Source: Chloroflexota bacterium
GTDB lineage: Bacteria > Chloroflexota > Limnocylindria > P2-11E > CF-107
DNA: 39,443 bases
Reading direction: 5' to 3'
Assembly (NCBI GenBank): GCA_005881435.1
Contig: VBHP01000005.1
Span: 1 to 39,443 of the forward strand
Shown here piece by piece: positions 28,989 to 36,800 of the stretch. Both the position numbers and the translations under genes were made by a program. The notes under the pieces are model-generated. The model made no database searches, was not told where the DNA came from, and worked only from the letters and a program-made list of their open reading frames with translations. Position 1 is the first letter of the stretch. Each line of letters begins with the position of its first letter.

Positions 28989-29429
28989 CTACCGCGTCGG
29001 GATCACGTAGGCGTCGCCCTCGTCCTCGATGCGCAGGCGAACCGAGTCACCCGGCGCGAATGCGCTGAGGTCGCCGTCGACCAGGACCTTCACGCCGTCG
29101 ACGTCGATCTCCGCCGGATCGCCTGTCGCGACGAGGGCGCCGATGATCTCCGCGCCCTTGCGCACCGCGCGCGCTTTGTTCGCGCCGTCGCCGGGCACGG
29201 CGTCGGCGACGCGGTAACGGAAGGCGACGAAGAGACGATCGCCGATGGTGACGCGCTGCTTGCGAATGGCATGGGTCTCGTCGCGACCGCTGAGCTCGAG
29301 TGGCGGACCGAGCTCGCCGACGCGCAGGGTCAGCAGGATGTCGCCGCGCGTTCCGTCGAGCGCCACGACGACGCCGCGCACCGCGCGACGCCGCCACTTC
29401 TCGATGAACGCCAGCTGCTCGAAGTCCAC
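28989..29429 (-). CDS. Hypothetical protein
   Basis: 146 aa from GTG 29429. The N-terminus is basic (EKWRRRAVRG), followed by beta-rich sequence (GVVVALDGTRGDILLTLRVGEL, VTIGDRLFVAFRYRVADAVPGDG) and a C-terminal part with VDVDGVKVLVDGDLS-like strands, AFAPGDSVRLRIEDEGDAYVI, reminiscent of an OB/TOBE-like beta barrel. I do not recognise the family. It converges on the peroxiredoxin gene with stops touching, and is divergent from the dehydrogenase gene across 21 bp. TATCGT (29443-29438, minus) ends 8 nt before the GTG. Confidence 0.6.
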   Translation of the reverse strand: MDFEQLAFIEKWRRRAVRGVVVALDGTRGDILLTLRVGELGPPLELSGRDETHAIRKQRVTIGDRLFVAFRYRVADAVPGDGANKARAVRKGAEIIGALVATGDPAEIDVDGVKVLVDGDLSAFAPGDSVRLRIEDEGDAYVIPTR

Positions 29430-29436
29430 CGATGGA

Positions 29437-29443
29437 TACGATA
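29437..29443. promoter_or_regulatory. Overlapping divergent -10 boxes between 29429 and 29451
   Basis: TACGAT (29437-29442, plus) ends 8 nt before TTG 29451, and TATCGT (29443-29438, minus) ends 8 nt before GTG 29429. Two start codons and two promoters fit in 21 bp, possible only for leaderless mRNAs. Confidence 0.5.
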
Positions 29444-29450
29444 CGAAGCG

Positions 29451-30506
29451 TTGCGAACCTATGACATCGCGGTGATCGCCGGCGACGGCATCGGGCCGGA
29501 GGTCGTCGCGGCCGGCAAGCGCGTGCTCGACGGGGCCGCGCACGGCTTTTCCCTCCGCTGGCACGACCTGGACTGGTCGTGTGCGCGGTATCAGGCGACC
29601 GGGGCGATGATGCCGGCCGACGGCCTGGCGCAGCTCGCACCGCATGACGCCATCTACCTTGGCGCGGTTGGCGATCCGGCCGTGCCCGATCACGTGTCGC
29701 TGTGGGGCTTGCTGCTTCCGATCCGCCAGGCTTTCCAGCTCTACGCCAATGTCCGGCCGGTGCGCCTGCTGCCCGGAGTGCCGACAGTCTTGAGCGACAC
29801 CCGCCCCACCGACATCGACATGGTGTGGATCCGTGAGAACACCGAGGGCGAGTATGCCGGCGTCGGCGGGCGGCTCCACCAGGGCGGCGCGGGCGAGGTA
29901 GCGACGCAAACGTCGGTGTTCACGCGCTCCGGCACCGAGCGGGTCGTGCGGTACGCGTTCGAGGTCGCCCGGTCGCGGCCAAGGAAGCTCCTGGCGTCGT
30001 GCACGAAATCCAACGCGCTCCGGTATACCGCCGTCCTCTGGGACGACGTCGTCGCGTCCGTGCGGACGGAACACCCCGAGGTTCGCGTTGAGAAATACCT
30101 TGTCGACGCGCTCGCGGCGCGGATGGTCACGCATCCGGAAACGCTTGACGTGGTCGTCGCGTCAAATCTATTCGCCGACATCCTCACCGATCTCGGCGGG
30201 GCGATCGCCGGCTCACTCGGGATGGCGCCATCGGCGAACCTGGATCCGACGCGGCAGCATCCCTCGCTGTTCGAACCCGTTCACGGGTCCGCGCCGGACA
30301 TCGCCGGCAAGGGGATCGCCAATCCAGCCGGTGCCATCTGGGCCGGCGCGATGATGCTCGAGCATCTCGGCGAGCAGGACGCGGCGCGGCACGTGACGCA
30401 CGCGCTGGAGGTCGCTCTGGCCGATCCGGCCAACCACACGCCCGACCTGCATGGGATCGCACGCACCGACGACGTGACGCGCGCGATCATCGCCGCGCTG
30501 GCGTGA
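29451..30506 (+). CDS. Beta-decarboxylating dehydrogenase, D-malate/tartrate dehydrogenase-like
   Basis: 351 aa from TTG 29451, supported by the -10 box and because the protein then begins YDIAVIAGDGIGPEVVAAGKRVL. Family blocks: YLGAVGDPAVPDHVSLWGLLLPIRQAFQLYANVRPVRLLPG, WIRENTEGEYAGVGGR, KSNALRYT, VDALAARMVTHPETLDVVVASNLFADILTDLGGAIAGSLGMAPSAN (Asp metal ligands), and FEPVHGSAPDIAGKGIANPAG. The PDHVSLWG and IRENTEGEY-x-x-VGGR signatures favour D-malate/tartrate dehydrogenase (DmlA/TtuC) over isopropylmalate dehydrogenase. It oxidatively decarboxylates a 2-hydroxyacid with NAD and a divalent metal. It overlaps the HAD gene by 4 bp. Confidence 0.88.
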   Translation: MRTYDIAVIAGDGIGPEVVAAGKRVLDGAAHGFSLRWHDLDWSCARYQATGAMMPADGLAQLAPHDAIYLGAVGDPAVPDHVSLWGLLLPIRQAFQLYANVRPVRLLPGVPTVLSDTRPTDIDMVWIRENTEGEYAGVGGRLHQGGAGEVATQTSVFTRSGTERVVRYAFEVARSRPRKLLASCTKSNALRYTAVLWDDVVASVRTEHPEVRVEKYLVDALAARMVTHPETLDVVVASNLFADILTDLGGAIAGSLGMAPSANLDPTRQHPSLFEPVHGSAPDIAGKGIANPAGAIWAGAMMLEHLGEQDAARHVTHALEVALADPANHTPDLHGIARTDDVTRAIIAALA

Positions 30507-31207
30507 TCCGCGCCGTCCTGTTCGACGTCGGCGGGACGCTGCTGCGCGAGGAGACGTATCTCCTCGGCACCACTTGGGACGAGCGCCGGGTGCAGCGGCT
30601 GCGCGAGGCCCTCGGTCGCGACGAGCCGTGGTTCCCGGCCGTCGCGCGGCTGCCAGAGCCCGAGGAGCACGAGGGACAAGCGCATCGCCAGGAGACACGG
30701 ATCTGGATCCGATCGCTGCTGCTGGAGCGCGGGGTGAGCGCCACCGACGAGGAGGTCGAGCGCATCCGGGCCGCCTGCTGCGTGCCGAGTCTCGAGGGCG
30801 AGCGCCCCCGCGACGGCGCGCTCGAGGCGCTGCGGTGGTGCAAGGCTCGCGGCCTGAAGGTCGCGCTGGTGACCAACGTGCTGTGGCGCACGGCGGCCGA
30901 ATCGCTCGCGGACTGGACCGCACGCGGCGCCGCTGACTGCATCGACACGATCGTGACCTCGCTCGATGCGCACTGGCGCAAGCCGCATCCGGCGATGTTC
31001 GAACTGGCGTTGTCTGAGCTGCACCTCACGCCGCCAGAGGCGGTGATGGTCGGCAACTCGCGCGCCGCCGATGTCGCTCCGGCGAAGGCGCTGGGCCTGC
31101 GCGCGGTGCTGATCCGAAGTGCCGAAGGTTCCACCAGCGAGACACAGCCGGACGCCGTGATCGACGAGATGACCGAGCTGCCGGCGGTACTGGAGCGCTG
31201 GCTTTAA
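30503..31207 (+). CDS. HAD-family hydrolase
   Basis: A 234-aa protein, GTG overlapping the dehydrogenase stop. HAD motif I is FDVGGTLL (nucleophile Asp8; the usual second Asp of DxDGT is Gly), motif II is VALVTNVLWR, motif III the Lys in HWRKPHPAMFELAL, and motif IV VMVGNSRAADVAPAKALGLRAVLI, where the usual GDS is GNS followed by Asp. A helical cap is inserted after motif I. Phosphatase activity is likely but the weakened DxD and GNS motifs make it uncertain. It may act on a product related to the upstream dehydrogenase. The end overlaps the convergent GNAT gene by 4 bp. Confidence 0.85.
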   Translation: MIRAVLFDVGGTLLREETYLLGTTWDERRVQRLREALGRDEPWFPAVARLPEPEEHEGQAHRQETRIWIRSLLLERGVSATDEEVERIRAACCVPSLEGERPRDGALEALRWCKARGLKVALVTNVLWRTAAESLADWTARGAADCIDTIVTSLDAHWRKPHPAMFELALSELHLTPPEAVMVGNSRAADVAPAKALGLRAVLIRSAEGSTSETQPDAVIDEMTELPAVLERWL

Positions 31208-31698
31208 AGCGCGCGCTCCATCTCCTGCTCTAGAAGAGCCGGCGTGTGCGGCAACGGCGCGGTGCGGCCGGTGGGCACGAAGCCGCAGCTCTCGTAGAGG
31301 CGGATCGCCGCGTCGTTCGTGACCGTGACGTCGAGGCGGACAGCGTGCGCTCCGAGCCCACGGGCCCACTCGCACACCGCGGCGACGAGCCCACGCGCGA
31401 CACCGGCCCGTCGTGCGGCCGGCTCGACCCACATCGAGAACAGATGGACGTGCTCGTGCGTCGGGGTCTCATGAAAGCCGGTGGCCAGTCCACGCAACCC
31501 CGTGCCATCGTCGGCGACGAACGTGACCCGGTCGACGGCCCGGGAAGCGAGCTCGGCGCGCTCGCGCCACCATTCCTCAGGGCGCTCGTTCTCCTCCGCG
31601 AATGTCGATCCGAACGCCGACGGCGTGTCGGCCAAGGCGCGGAGGCGCATGTCGCGGAGTTCGCGCCACTCTTGCGCTCTTATGGGTCGAATGTTCAC
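31204..31698 (-). CDS. GNAT-family N-acetyltransferase
   Basis: 164 aa from GTG 31698. A standard GNAT: IRPIRAQEWRELRDMRLRALADTPSAFGSTFAEE, then VHLFSMWVEPAARRAGVARGLVAAVCEWARGLGAHAVRLDV (acetyl-CoA pyrophosphate loop R-R-x-G-V-A-R-x-L), and TNDAAIRLYESCGFVPTG. The substrate is unknown. It converges on the HAD gene. Confidence 0.9.
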   Translation of the reverse strand: MNIRPIRAQEWRELRDMRLRALADTPSAFGSTFAEENERPEEWWRERAELASRAVDRVTFVADDGTGLRGLATGFHETPTHEHVHLFSMWVEPAARRAGVARGLVAAVCEWARGLGAHAVRLDVTVTNDAAIRLYESCGFVPTGRTAPLPHTPALLEQEMERAL

Positions 31699-31884
31699 AA
31701 GGTGATGCTGCGGTATGCGAAAACCTCTTGCGCTCGGCCCCCGGAGCGGCTAGAAGGATGATTGTTGACTCCAGCAGTCGGATTTCAGCAACCGCTTCTG
31801 CGCTGCGCCTGTCTGTAGGCGGCGCGGGCTAGCCCCGCCCGCCTGTTCCGAGCGTTTCCACAGACGACTCATGGAGGTAGCCCC
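31699..31884. promoter_or_regulatory. Intergenic region and structured leader of the rhodanese gene
   Basis: 186 bp between divergent starts. A strong hairpin, (T)AGGCGG-C-GCGGG-CTAGC-CCCGC-CCGCC(TG) at 31816-31845, has 10-12 bp with one bulge, about 40 nt before ATG 31885. GGGCTA in this hairpin is complementary to the TAGCCC right after the GGAGG ribosome binding site (31875-31879), so alternative folding could hide the start. No known riboswitch class is recognised. Confidence 0.4.
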
Positions 31885-32742
31885 ATGTCTCAAACGGAAT
31901 ACGCGCACCCTGAGGTCCTCGTCGACAGCGGGTGGGTCGCGACGCATCTAAAAGACCCGAAGGTCCGCCTCGTCGAAGTCGACGTCGACACATCGGCATA
32001 TGACAAGAATCACATCCCGGGCGCGATCGGGCTTAACTGGCAGAAGGATCTGCAGCAGCATCCGGTCCGGGACCTCCTGACCAAGCAGGAGCTCGAGCAG
32101 CTGCTGTCCTCGCGTGGCATCGGCAACGACACGACGGTCATCGCGTACGGCGACAACAACAACTGGTTTGCGGCGTGGTTCTTCTGGCTGCTCAAGTACT
32201 ACGGCCACAAGGATGCGCGGCTGCTCAACGGCGGGCGAGCGAAATGGCTCGCCGAAGGTCGCGAGACCGCGACCGACGTACCGAGCTATCCGAGCGCGAG
32301 ATATCAGGCCAAGGATCCAGACGCCTCGGTGCGTGCGCTCCGCGAGCTCGTGCTCGACGCCGTCGTTCGCAATGGCCGCCAGCTCGTCGATGTGCGTTCG
32401 CCGAAGGAGTATTCGGGCGAGCTGCTGGCGCCGGAGAACCTGCCGCAAGAAGGCGCGCAGCGTGGCGGTCACATCCCGGGTGCCAAGAACATCCCCTGGG
32501 CGCAAGCCGTTCGCGAGGACGGCACGTTCAAGAGCGCCGACGAGCTGCGCGCCCTCTACGAGTCCAAGGGCGTCAAAGCCGATGCCGAAACGATCGCGTA
32601 CTGCCGCATCGGGGAGCGTTCCTCGCATACCTGGTTCGTGCTGAAGTACCTGCTCGGTTATCCCAAGGTCCGGAACTACGACGGATCGTGGACCGAGTGG
32701 GGCAGCCTGATCGGAGTGCCGATCGAGCAGGAGGTGGCGTGA
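31885..32742 (+). CDS. sseA: Thiosulfate sulfurtransferase (tandem rhodanese)
   Basis: A 285-aa protein; ATG follows GGAGG by 5-7 nt. Two rhodanese domains: the inactive N-terminal one (LVDSGWVATHL, VEVDVDTSAYDKNHIPGAIGLNW, VIAYGDNNNWFAAWFFWLLKYYG, LLNGGRAKW) and the active C-terminal one with Cys240 in AYCRIGERSSHTWFVLKYLLGY, then VRNYDGSWTEWGSL. The CRIGERS loop and the flanking sequence match actinobacterial CysA-type thiosulfate sulfurtransferases. It transfers sulfur from thiosulfate to cyanide or protein acceptors. It is coupled to a small downstream gene. Confidence 0.92.
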   Translation: MSQTEYAHPEVLVDSGWVATHLKDPKVRLVEVDVDTSAYDKNHIPGAIGLNWQKDLQQHPVRDLLTKQELEQLLSSRGIGNDTTVIAYGDNNNWFAAWFFWLLKYYGHKDARLLNGGRAKWLAEGRETATDVPSYPSARYQAKDPDASVRALRELVLDAVVRNGRQLVDVRSPKEYSGELLAPENLPQEGAQRGGHIPGAKNIPWAQAVREDGTFKSADELRALYESKGVKADAETIAYCRIGERSSHTWFVLKYLLGYPKVRNYDGSWTEWGSLIGVPIEQEVA

Positions 32743-32942
32743 TGTCGCTCGTCGAGCAGATCCGCCACCTGTACCCGTTCCGTGACCTCGAAGCGAATCT
32801 CCGCGAGCAGGGCGAGCGCGTCGCATCTTCTCCGCTCGTTCCTGCCGGCATTCCCGTGACCGGCTTCGTGTACGAGGTCGAGAGCGGTCGATTGCGCGAG
32901 GTCGCCACGGCGCGTACCGGCCGCGCACAAGCGGTCGCCTAA
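32742..32942 (+). CDS. Small protein resembling a detached beta-carbonic-anhydrase C-terminus
   Basis: 66 aa; its ATG shares the A of the rhodanese TGA. DLEANLREQGERVASSPLVPAGIPVTGFVYEVESGRLREV matches the C-terminal end of beta-carbonic anhydrases (N-V-R-x-x-x-x-x-I-R-x-S-P-L-I-P then V-x-G-x-V-Y-D-v-x-T-G-x-L). The zinc-binding Cys and His of that enzyme lie in the missing N-terminal part, so it cannot be a carbonic anhydrase itself. It may be a remnant or a reused partner of the rhodanese. The intact frame and coupling argue it is translated. Confidence 0.65.
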   Translation: MSLVEQIRHLYPFRDLEANLREQGERVASSPLVPAGIPVTGFVYEVESGRLREVATARTGRAQAVA

Positions 32943-32960
32943 CCGCAAGCCGCCGTCGCG

Positions 32961-33018
32961 GTCCCTACCGAATTCGCGCTGTCTGGCCAGTTTCGACGGC
33001 GACGAATTCGGTAGGGAC
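32961..33018. repeat. Perfect 16-bp inverted repeat
   Basis: GTCCCTACCGAATTCG at 32961-32976 and its exact reverse complement at 33003-33018, separated by 26 bp that include the 8-bp palindrome CTGGCCAG (32983-32990). The second arm ends 15 bp before the pcm start. There is no U tract for a classical terminator. It could be a hairpin, a REP/MITE-like element or an operator. Confidence 0.7.
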
Positions 33019-33033
33019 AGCCATCATGGCCCC

Positions 33034-33684
33034 GTGGGCGAGCCCGACTTCGCGCGCAGACGCGAGGCGCTGGTGTCGCATCTGCGCCGCGAGGGTATCC
33101 GCGACGAGCGCGTACTCGCAGCGATCGGTCAGGTGCCGCGAGAGCGTTTCGTCCCACCCGAGTTCGTCGACGAGGCATATGTCGATCGCGCGCTGCCGAT
33201 CGGAGCGGGGCAGACGATCTCGCAGCCCTTCGTGGTCGCGCGTATGACCGAGCTGCTCGAGCCGCGTGTCGAGCATCGCGCGCTGGAGGTGGGAACGGGC
33301 TCGGGTTACCAGACCGCCGTGCTCGCACTCCTGGTGGCCGAGGTCGTGTCGGTAGAGCGGCATCGCACTCTCTCGGAGGAAGCGCGCCAGCGGCTGGCTG
33401 GCCTCGGCATCGACAACATCCTCCTCGTCGTCGGCGACGGCAGCGCGGGATACCCGCCGCGAGCTCCGTACGATCGCATCCTGATCACGGCCGCGACGCC
33501 ACGCTTGCCAGAACCCGTTATTCCGCAGTGCGCCACCGGAGGCCGCATCGTGGCGCCCGTCGGCGAACGATACGCGCAGCAGCTCACCGTCTTCGTCAAG
33601 ATGAACGGACTCTCGCGGACCGTCGTCGAGCCGGTGAAGTTCGTACCGCTGGTGGGGGAGCACGCGTTCGAGGAGAACAACTGA
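33034..33684 (+). CDS. pcm: Protein-L-isoaspartate O-methyltransferase
   Basis: 216 aa from GTG 33034. Pcm signature is complete: VPRERFVPPEFVDEAYVDRALPIGAGQTISQPFVVARMTELL, motif I ALEVGTGSGYQTAVLALL, then VVSVERHRTL, VVGDGSAGYPPRAPYDRILITAATPRLPEPVIPQ, and GGRIVAPVG. It methylates isoaspartyl residues with SAM to start repair of aged proteins. The upstream 16-bp inverted repeat ends 15 bp before the start. The stop overlaps the amidohydrolase ATG. Confidence 0.95.
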   Translation: MGEPDFARRREALVSHLRREGIRDERVLAAIGQVPRERFVPPEFVDEAYVDRALPIGAGQTISQPFVVARMTELLEPRVEHRALEVGTGSGYQTAVLALLVAEVVSVERHRTLSEEARQRLAGLGIDNILLVVGDGSAGYPPRAPYDRILITAATPRLPEPVIPQCATGGRIVAPVGERYAQQLTVFVKMNGLSRTVVEPVKFVPLVGEHAFEENN

Positions 33685-35252
33685 TGTCCGTGGTGTTCGT
33701 CAACGGACGCGTGTACCTCGGACCCGGCCGGTCCGCTGAAGCGCTCGTGGCGAAGCACGGCCGGATCGCCGCGGTGGGCGATCTCGGCGCGCTCCGGCGG
33801 GATTTCTCGAACGCGCATCCGATCGACATGCGCGGCGGCCTCTTAACTCCTGGTTTTGCAGACGCGCACTGCCACTTCCTGTGGTGGGCAATCCAGGCCA
33901 CGCGTCTGGACCTGAGCGAGACGACGGCTGTCGAAGCCGCGCTGACGAAGATCGAATCCCACGCCAAGACCCTGCGTGAGGACGCCTGGATCCTCGGCGG
34001 CAAGTTCGACAAGAACTTGTGGGGTCGCTGGCCCAATCGCGAGGAGCTCGATCGGGTGAGCCGCGGCCATCCCGCGGTCTTGCGCTCGCGCGACGGTCAC
34101 TCGCGCTGGGCCAACAGTCGCGCCCTGGCCGTCGCCGGCGTCACCCGCGACACGGCGACGCCGGAGGGCGGCGAGATCGAACGCGATGCCTCCGGTCAGC
34201 CGACCGGGATCGTGCGGGAGAACGCGATCCGGCTCCTGGACGCCGTGATCCCGCAGCCGACGCGCGACGAGGTGCGGCGCGCGCTGCGCTCGGGTCAGGG
34301 TGAGGCGGTGAGCCGCGGCCTGACCTCGATCCATGACCTCGACAATCCGATGCCCGACGCGCATCGCGGTTTTCAGGATCTGCTCGACGTTGGCGGGCTG
34401 CATCTCCGCGTGCACATGGGCATCCCGCACGCACGACTCGATGCCGCGCTCGACCTTGGCATCAAGACTGGGCTGGGCAATGAGTGGTTGCAGTTCTCAA
34501 ACCTGAAGATCTTCACCGACGGCGCGCTTGGCTCGCAGACCGCGGCCCTCGAGGAGCCGTATGAGGGAACGGACTATCGCGGCGTGCTGACGATCGATCG
34601 CGCGCAGCTTCGCACGGACGTGCAGCGGGCCGCGGAGGGGGGCATCGCCCTTGCCATTCACGCCATCGGCGACCGCGCCGTGCGCGTCGCGCTCGACGCC
34701 ATCGAGGCCGCCGGCGGCTCCCGCGGCAGGCTGCGACATCGGCTCGAGCACATCCAGCTGATCCGTGATGACGACGTCGAGCGGTTCGTGCGGCTTGGCG
34801 TCATCGCGTCGATGCAGCCGATCCACGCCCCGAGCGACCGCGACATTGCCGATCGGTACTGGGGCGCCCGCTGCGCTCGCGCGTATCCGTGGCGCTCGCT
34901 GCGCGATGCCGGCGTCAGGCTGGCGTTCGGATCGGATGCGCCGGTCGAGCCCATCGATCCACTTCTCGGGATGTACGCGGCGATCGCGCGCAAGCGCCCG
35001 ACCGACGCGCGGCCGTGGTATCCGGAGCAGCGGATCACGCTCGATGACGCCATCGCCGGGTACACCAGCGGCGCGGCCTTCGCGCTGGCGCGCGAAGCGG
35101 AGCTCGGCGCTCTCGAGGTGGGGAAGTGGTGCGATGCGGTCGTGCTCGCGCGCGACATCTTCCGCGAGCCGGCGGAGACGCTCCTCGACCCCGGGCTGGT
35201 GCGCGCGACGATCACCGCGGGCGAAGTGCGATACGACGGCGGTCTCGGTTAG
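33684..35252 (+). CDS. YtcJ-like metal-dependent amidohydrolase
   Basis: A 522-aa protein, ATG sharing the A of the pcm TGA. It shows the N-terminal composite beta strand region (VFVNGRVYLGPG), metal motif HxH in TPGFADAHCHFLWWA, the W-rich WILGGKFDKNLWGRWPNREELDRVS, NLKIFTDGALGSQTAAL, AIHAIGDRAVRVALDA, HRLEHIQLI and FGSDAPVEPIDPL, in the order of the YtcJ/amidohydrolase-3 group. Such enzymes hydrolyse C-N bonds of unknown amides. It is probably cytosolic, since no signal peptide is present. Confidence 0.9.
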   Translation: MSVVFVNGRVYLGPGRSAEALVAKHGRIAAVGDLGALRRDFSNAHPIDMRGGLLTPGFADAHCHFLWWAIQATRLDLSETTAVEAALTKIESHAKTLREDAWILGGKFDKNLWGRWPNREELDRVSRGHPAVLRSRDGHSRWANSRALAVAGVTRDTATPEGGEIERDASGQPTGIVRENAIRLLDAVIPQPTRDEVRRALRSGQGEAVSRGLTSIHDLDNPMPDAHRGFQDLLDVGGLHLRVHMGIPHARLDAALDLGIKTGLGNEWLQFSNLKIFTDGALGSQTAALEEPYEGTDYRGVLTIDRAQLRTDVQRAAEGGIALAIHAIGDRAVRVALDAIEAAGGSRGRLRHRLEHIQLIRDDDVERFVRLGVIASMQPIHAPSDRDIADRYWGARCARAYPWRSLRDAGVRLAFGSDAPVEPIDPLLGMYAAIARKRPTDARPWYPEQRITLDDAIAGYTSGAAFALAREAELGALEVGKWCDAVVLARDIFREPAETLLDPGLVRATITAGEVRYDGGLG

Positions 35253-35253
35253 C

Positions 35254-36039
35254 GTGCGTTCGGTGGAGCGCCTCAGCGCCGCGGAGCGGGTCGCACTCCT
35301 GGTGCCGCTCGCCGGCGGCCTGGCGTTCGGCCTCGGGCCGCTGCTGCTGCCGCAGACGCTGGCCGGGCTGAGCGGTTACAGCGGCGACGATCCACTGATC
35401 GCGCGCCTGGCCGGCGCCGCGACGCTTGGCTACGCCGTCGCGCTGGCGCTCGGCATCAACGAGGGCCGGGCACGGCCGCTTCGTTTCGTGCTCCTGGCGA
35501 CGCTCGTCTTCAACGTCGGCTCGCTGTTCGCGTGCAGCGTCGAGATCGTGTCCGGCGGCGCGCGCCCGATCGTGTACCTGATCCTCGTCGCCGACGTCGT
35601 GATCATCGCGATCGCGGCCGCGCTGCTGCGCGGTCACGCCGAGCCGCCCGCCGCGCGGGACGTCGGCAACTGGGTCGTGACGCTGCTCGCGATCCTGACC
35701 GTGCCGGCCACGATCTTCGGCCTCTTCCCGCTCCTCGCGCCGCAGTCGTTCGCGACGCTCTTCGGGTATCACGGCACCGATGCATTCGTCTTCCGCCAGG
35801 CCGGTGCGGCGACGCTCGGATACGCCGCCATGGGCGTGGCGGAGATCCGCTCGGGTCGCTGGCACGGTATCCGGCTGCCTGTGGTCATGGCGCTGGTGTT
35901 CAACAGCGCCGCGTTCCTGGCCACGGCGTACCACATGGCCGCGTTGGGCGAAGTGAATCTGCTGACGATCGCGGTCGCGCCGGCATCACTGTTCGCCACG
36001 ATCGCGACCGCGCTGATCCTCACCCTGCGCGGCCACTAG
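35254..36039 (+). CDS. Polytopic membrane protein of unknown function with internal duplication
   Basis: 261 aa from GTG 35254; GTG 35263 is an alternative with TAGCGT (35250-35255) ending 7 nt before it. About eight hydrophobic segments form two similar halves: LPLAGGLAFGLGPLLLPQTLAGLSGYSGDDPLIARLAGAATLGYAVALAL in the first and VPATIFGLFPLLAPQSFATLFGYHGTDAFVFRQAGAATLGYAAMGVAEI in the second. The repeated P-x-x-x-x-x-L-x-GY...D-x-x-x-R-x-AGAATLGYA pattern marks a duplication of a four-helix unit. I do not recognise the family. It follows the amidohydrolase directly and converges with nnrE. Confidence 0.7.
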   Translation: MRSVERLSAAERVALLVPLAGGLAFGLGPLLLPQTLAGLSGYSGDDPLIARLAGAATLGYAVALALGINEGRARPLRFVLLATLVFNVGSLFACSVEIVSGGARPIVYLILVADVVIIAIAAALLRGHAEPPAARDVGNWVVTLLAILTVPATIFGLFPLLAPQSFATLFGYHGTDAFVFRQAGAATLGYAAMGVAEIRSGRWHGIRLPVVMALVFNSAAFLATAYHMAALGEVNLLTIAVAPASLFATIATALILTLRGH

Positions 36040-36040
36040 C

Positions 36041-36781
36041 CTAGTCCGCGATGAGGACCAGCTCGCCGCGATCGAACAACCCGCGCGCGTCGACGCCGAC
36101 GCGCTCGTAGGCGATCGCAGGGATGGCGATGTCCGCGAGCAGCAGCCGTCCCACGTGCGTGCGGGCGCGCGGTACGAGAAGTCCGAGCTTCGGGAGCCCG
36201 AGCGTCACGGTCGCGGTCGCGCTGACGCACGCGCCGGGCTGCGCGCCGGTGTCGGGGTCGAGTCCCGAGGGTATGTCGATGGCGAGGATCGGAGCGCCCG
36301 ACGCATCCGCCGCTTCGATGAACGCGGCGATGTCACCGTGTGGCGCACCGCTGGCGCTGTAACCAAGGAGGCCGTCGAGGATCAGATCCGCCGCGGCGAG
36401 CGCGGCGCGATCGACGTTCGGCGCCGGCTCGACGCCGATCGCTGCGAGCGCGCGATATTGCGCCAGCGGAAGCGACCGCAATCGCTCCGGTGCGACCGCG
36501 ATGACGACCGTGGCCGCGGCTCCCCAATTCAGCAGATGTCGCGTCGCGCCGAGCGCATCGCCGCCGTTGTTGCCCGGTCCGGCGAGGGCGATGATCCGCC
36601 GGCGCGCCACGCTGCCGCCGAGGAACGCACGCGCCGCCGTGGCGATCGCGCGCGACGCGTTCTCCATGAGCATCTCGAGGTGGAGGCCGTAGATCTCGAC
36701 CGCGGCGCGATCGACCTCGGCCATCTGCGCGGCCGTGATCGCAGGAGCGTGTACGACCGGCAGCCCCTCGAGGCGAAGCAT
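36041..36781 (-). CDS. nnrE: NAD(P)H-hydrate epimerase
   Basis: A 246-aa protein, ATG 36781, YjeF N-terminal family only: ITAAQMAEVDRAAVEIYGLHLEMLMENASRAIA, ALAGPGNNGGDALGATRHLLNWG (nucleotide loop G-P-G-N-N-G-G-D), LDGLLGYSASGAPHGDIAAFIE, ILAIDIPSGLDPDTG (catalytic Asp region), and ATVTLGLPKLGLL. It epimerises damaged R-NAD(P)HX to the S form. The NnrD dehydratase domain usually fused or adjacent is absent here. TGTATT ends 7 nt before the ATG on the minus strand. The gene is divergent from the fusion methyltransferase across 19 bp. Confidence 0.92.
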   Translation of the reverse strand: MLRLEGLPVVHAPAITAAQMAEVDRAAVEIYGLHLEMLMENASRAIATAARAFLGGSVARRRIIALAGPGNNGGDALGATRHLLNWGAAATVVIAVAPERLRSLPLAQYRALAAIGVEPAPNVDRAALAAADLILDGLLGYSASGAPHGDIAAFIEAADASGAPILAIDIPSGLDPDTGAQPGACVSATATVTLGLPKLGLLVPRARTHVGRLLLADIAIPAIAYERVGVDARGLFDRGELVLIAD

Positions 36782-36800
36782 CTGTTTGAATACACGCTAG

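Noticed and set aside
30503-31207. HAD protein as an inactive pseudo-enzyme because motif I is DVGGT
   Set aside because: The nucleophile Asp is kept, and DxGGT variants are common in HAD proteins annotated as hydrolases; there is not enough to claim inactivity.
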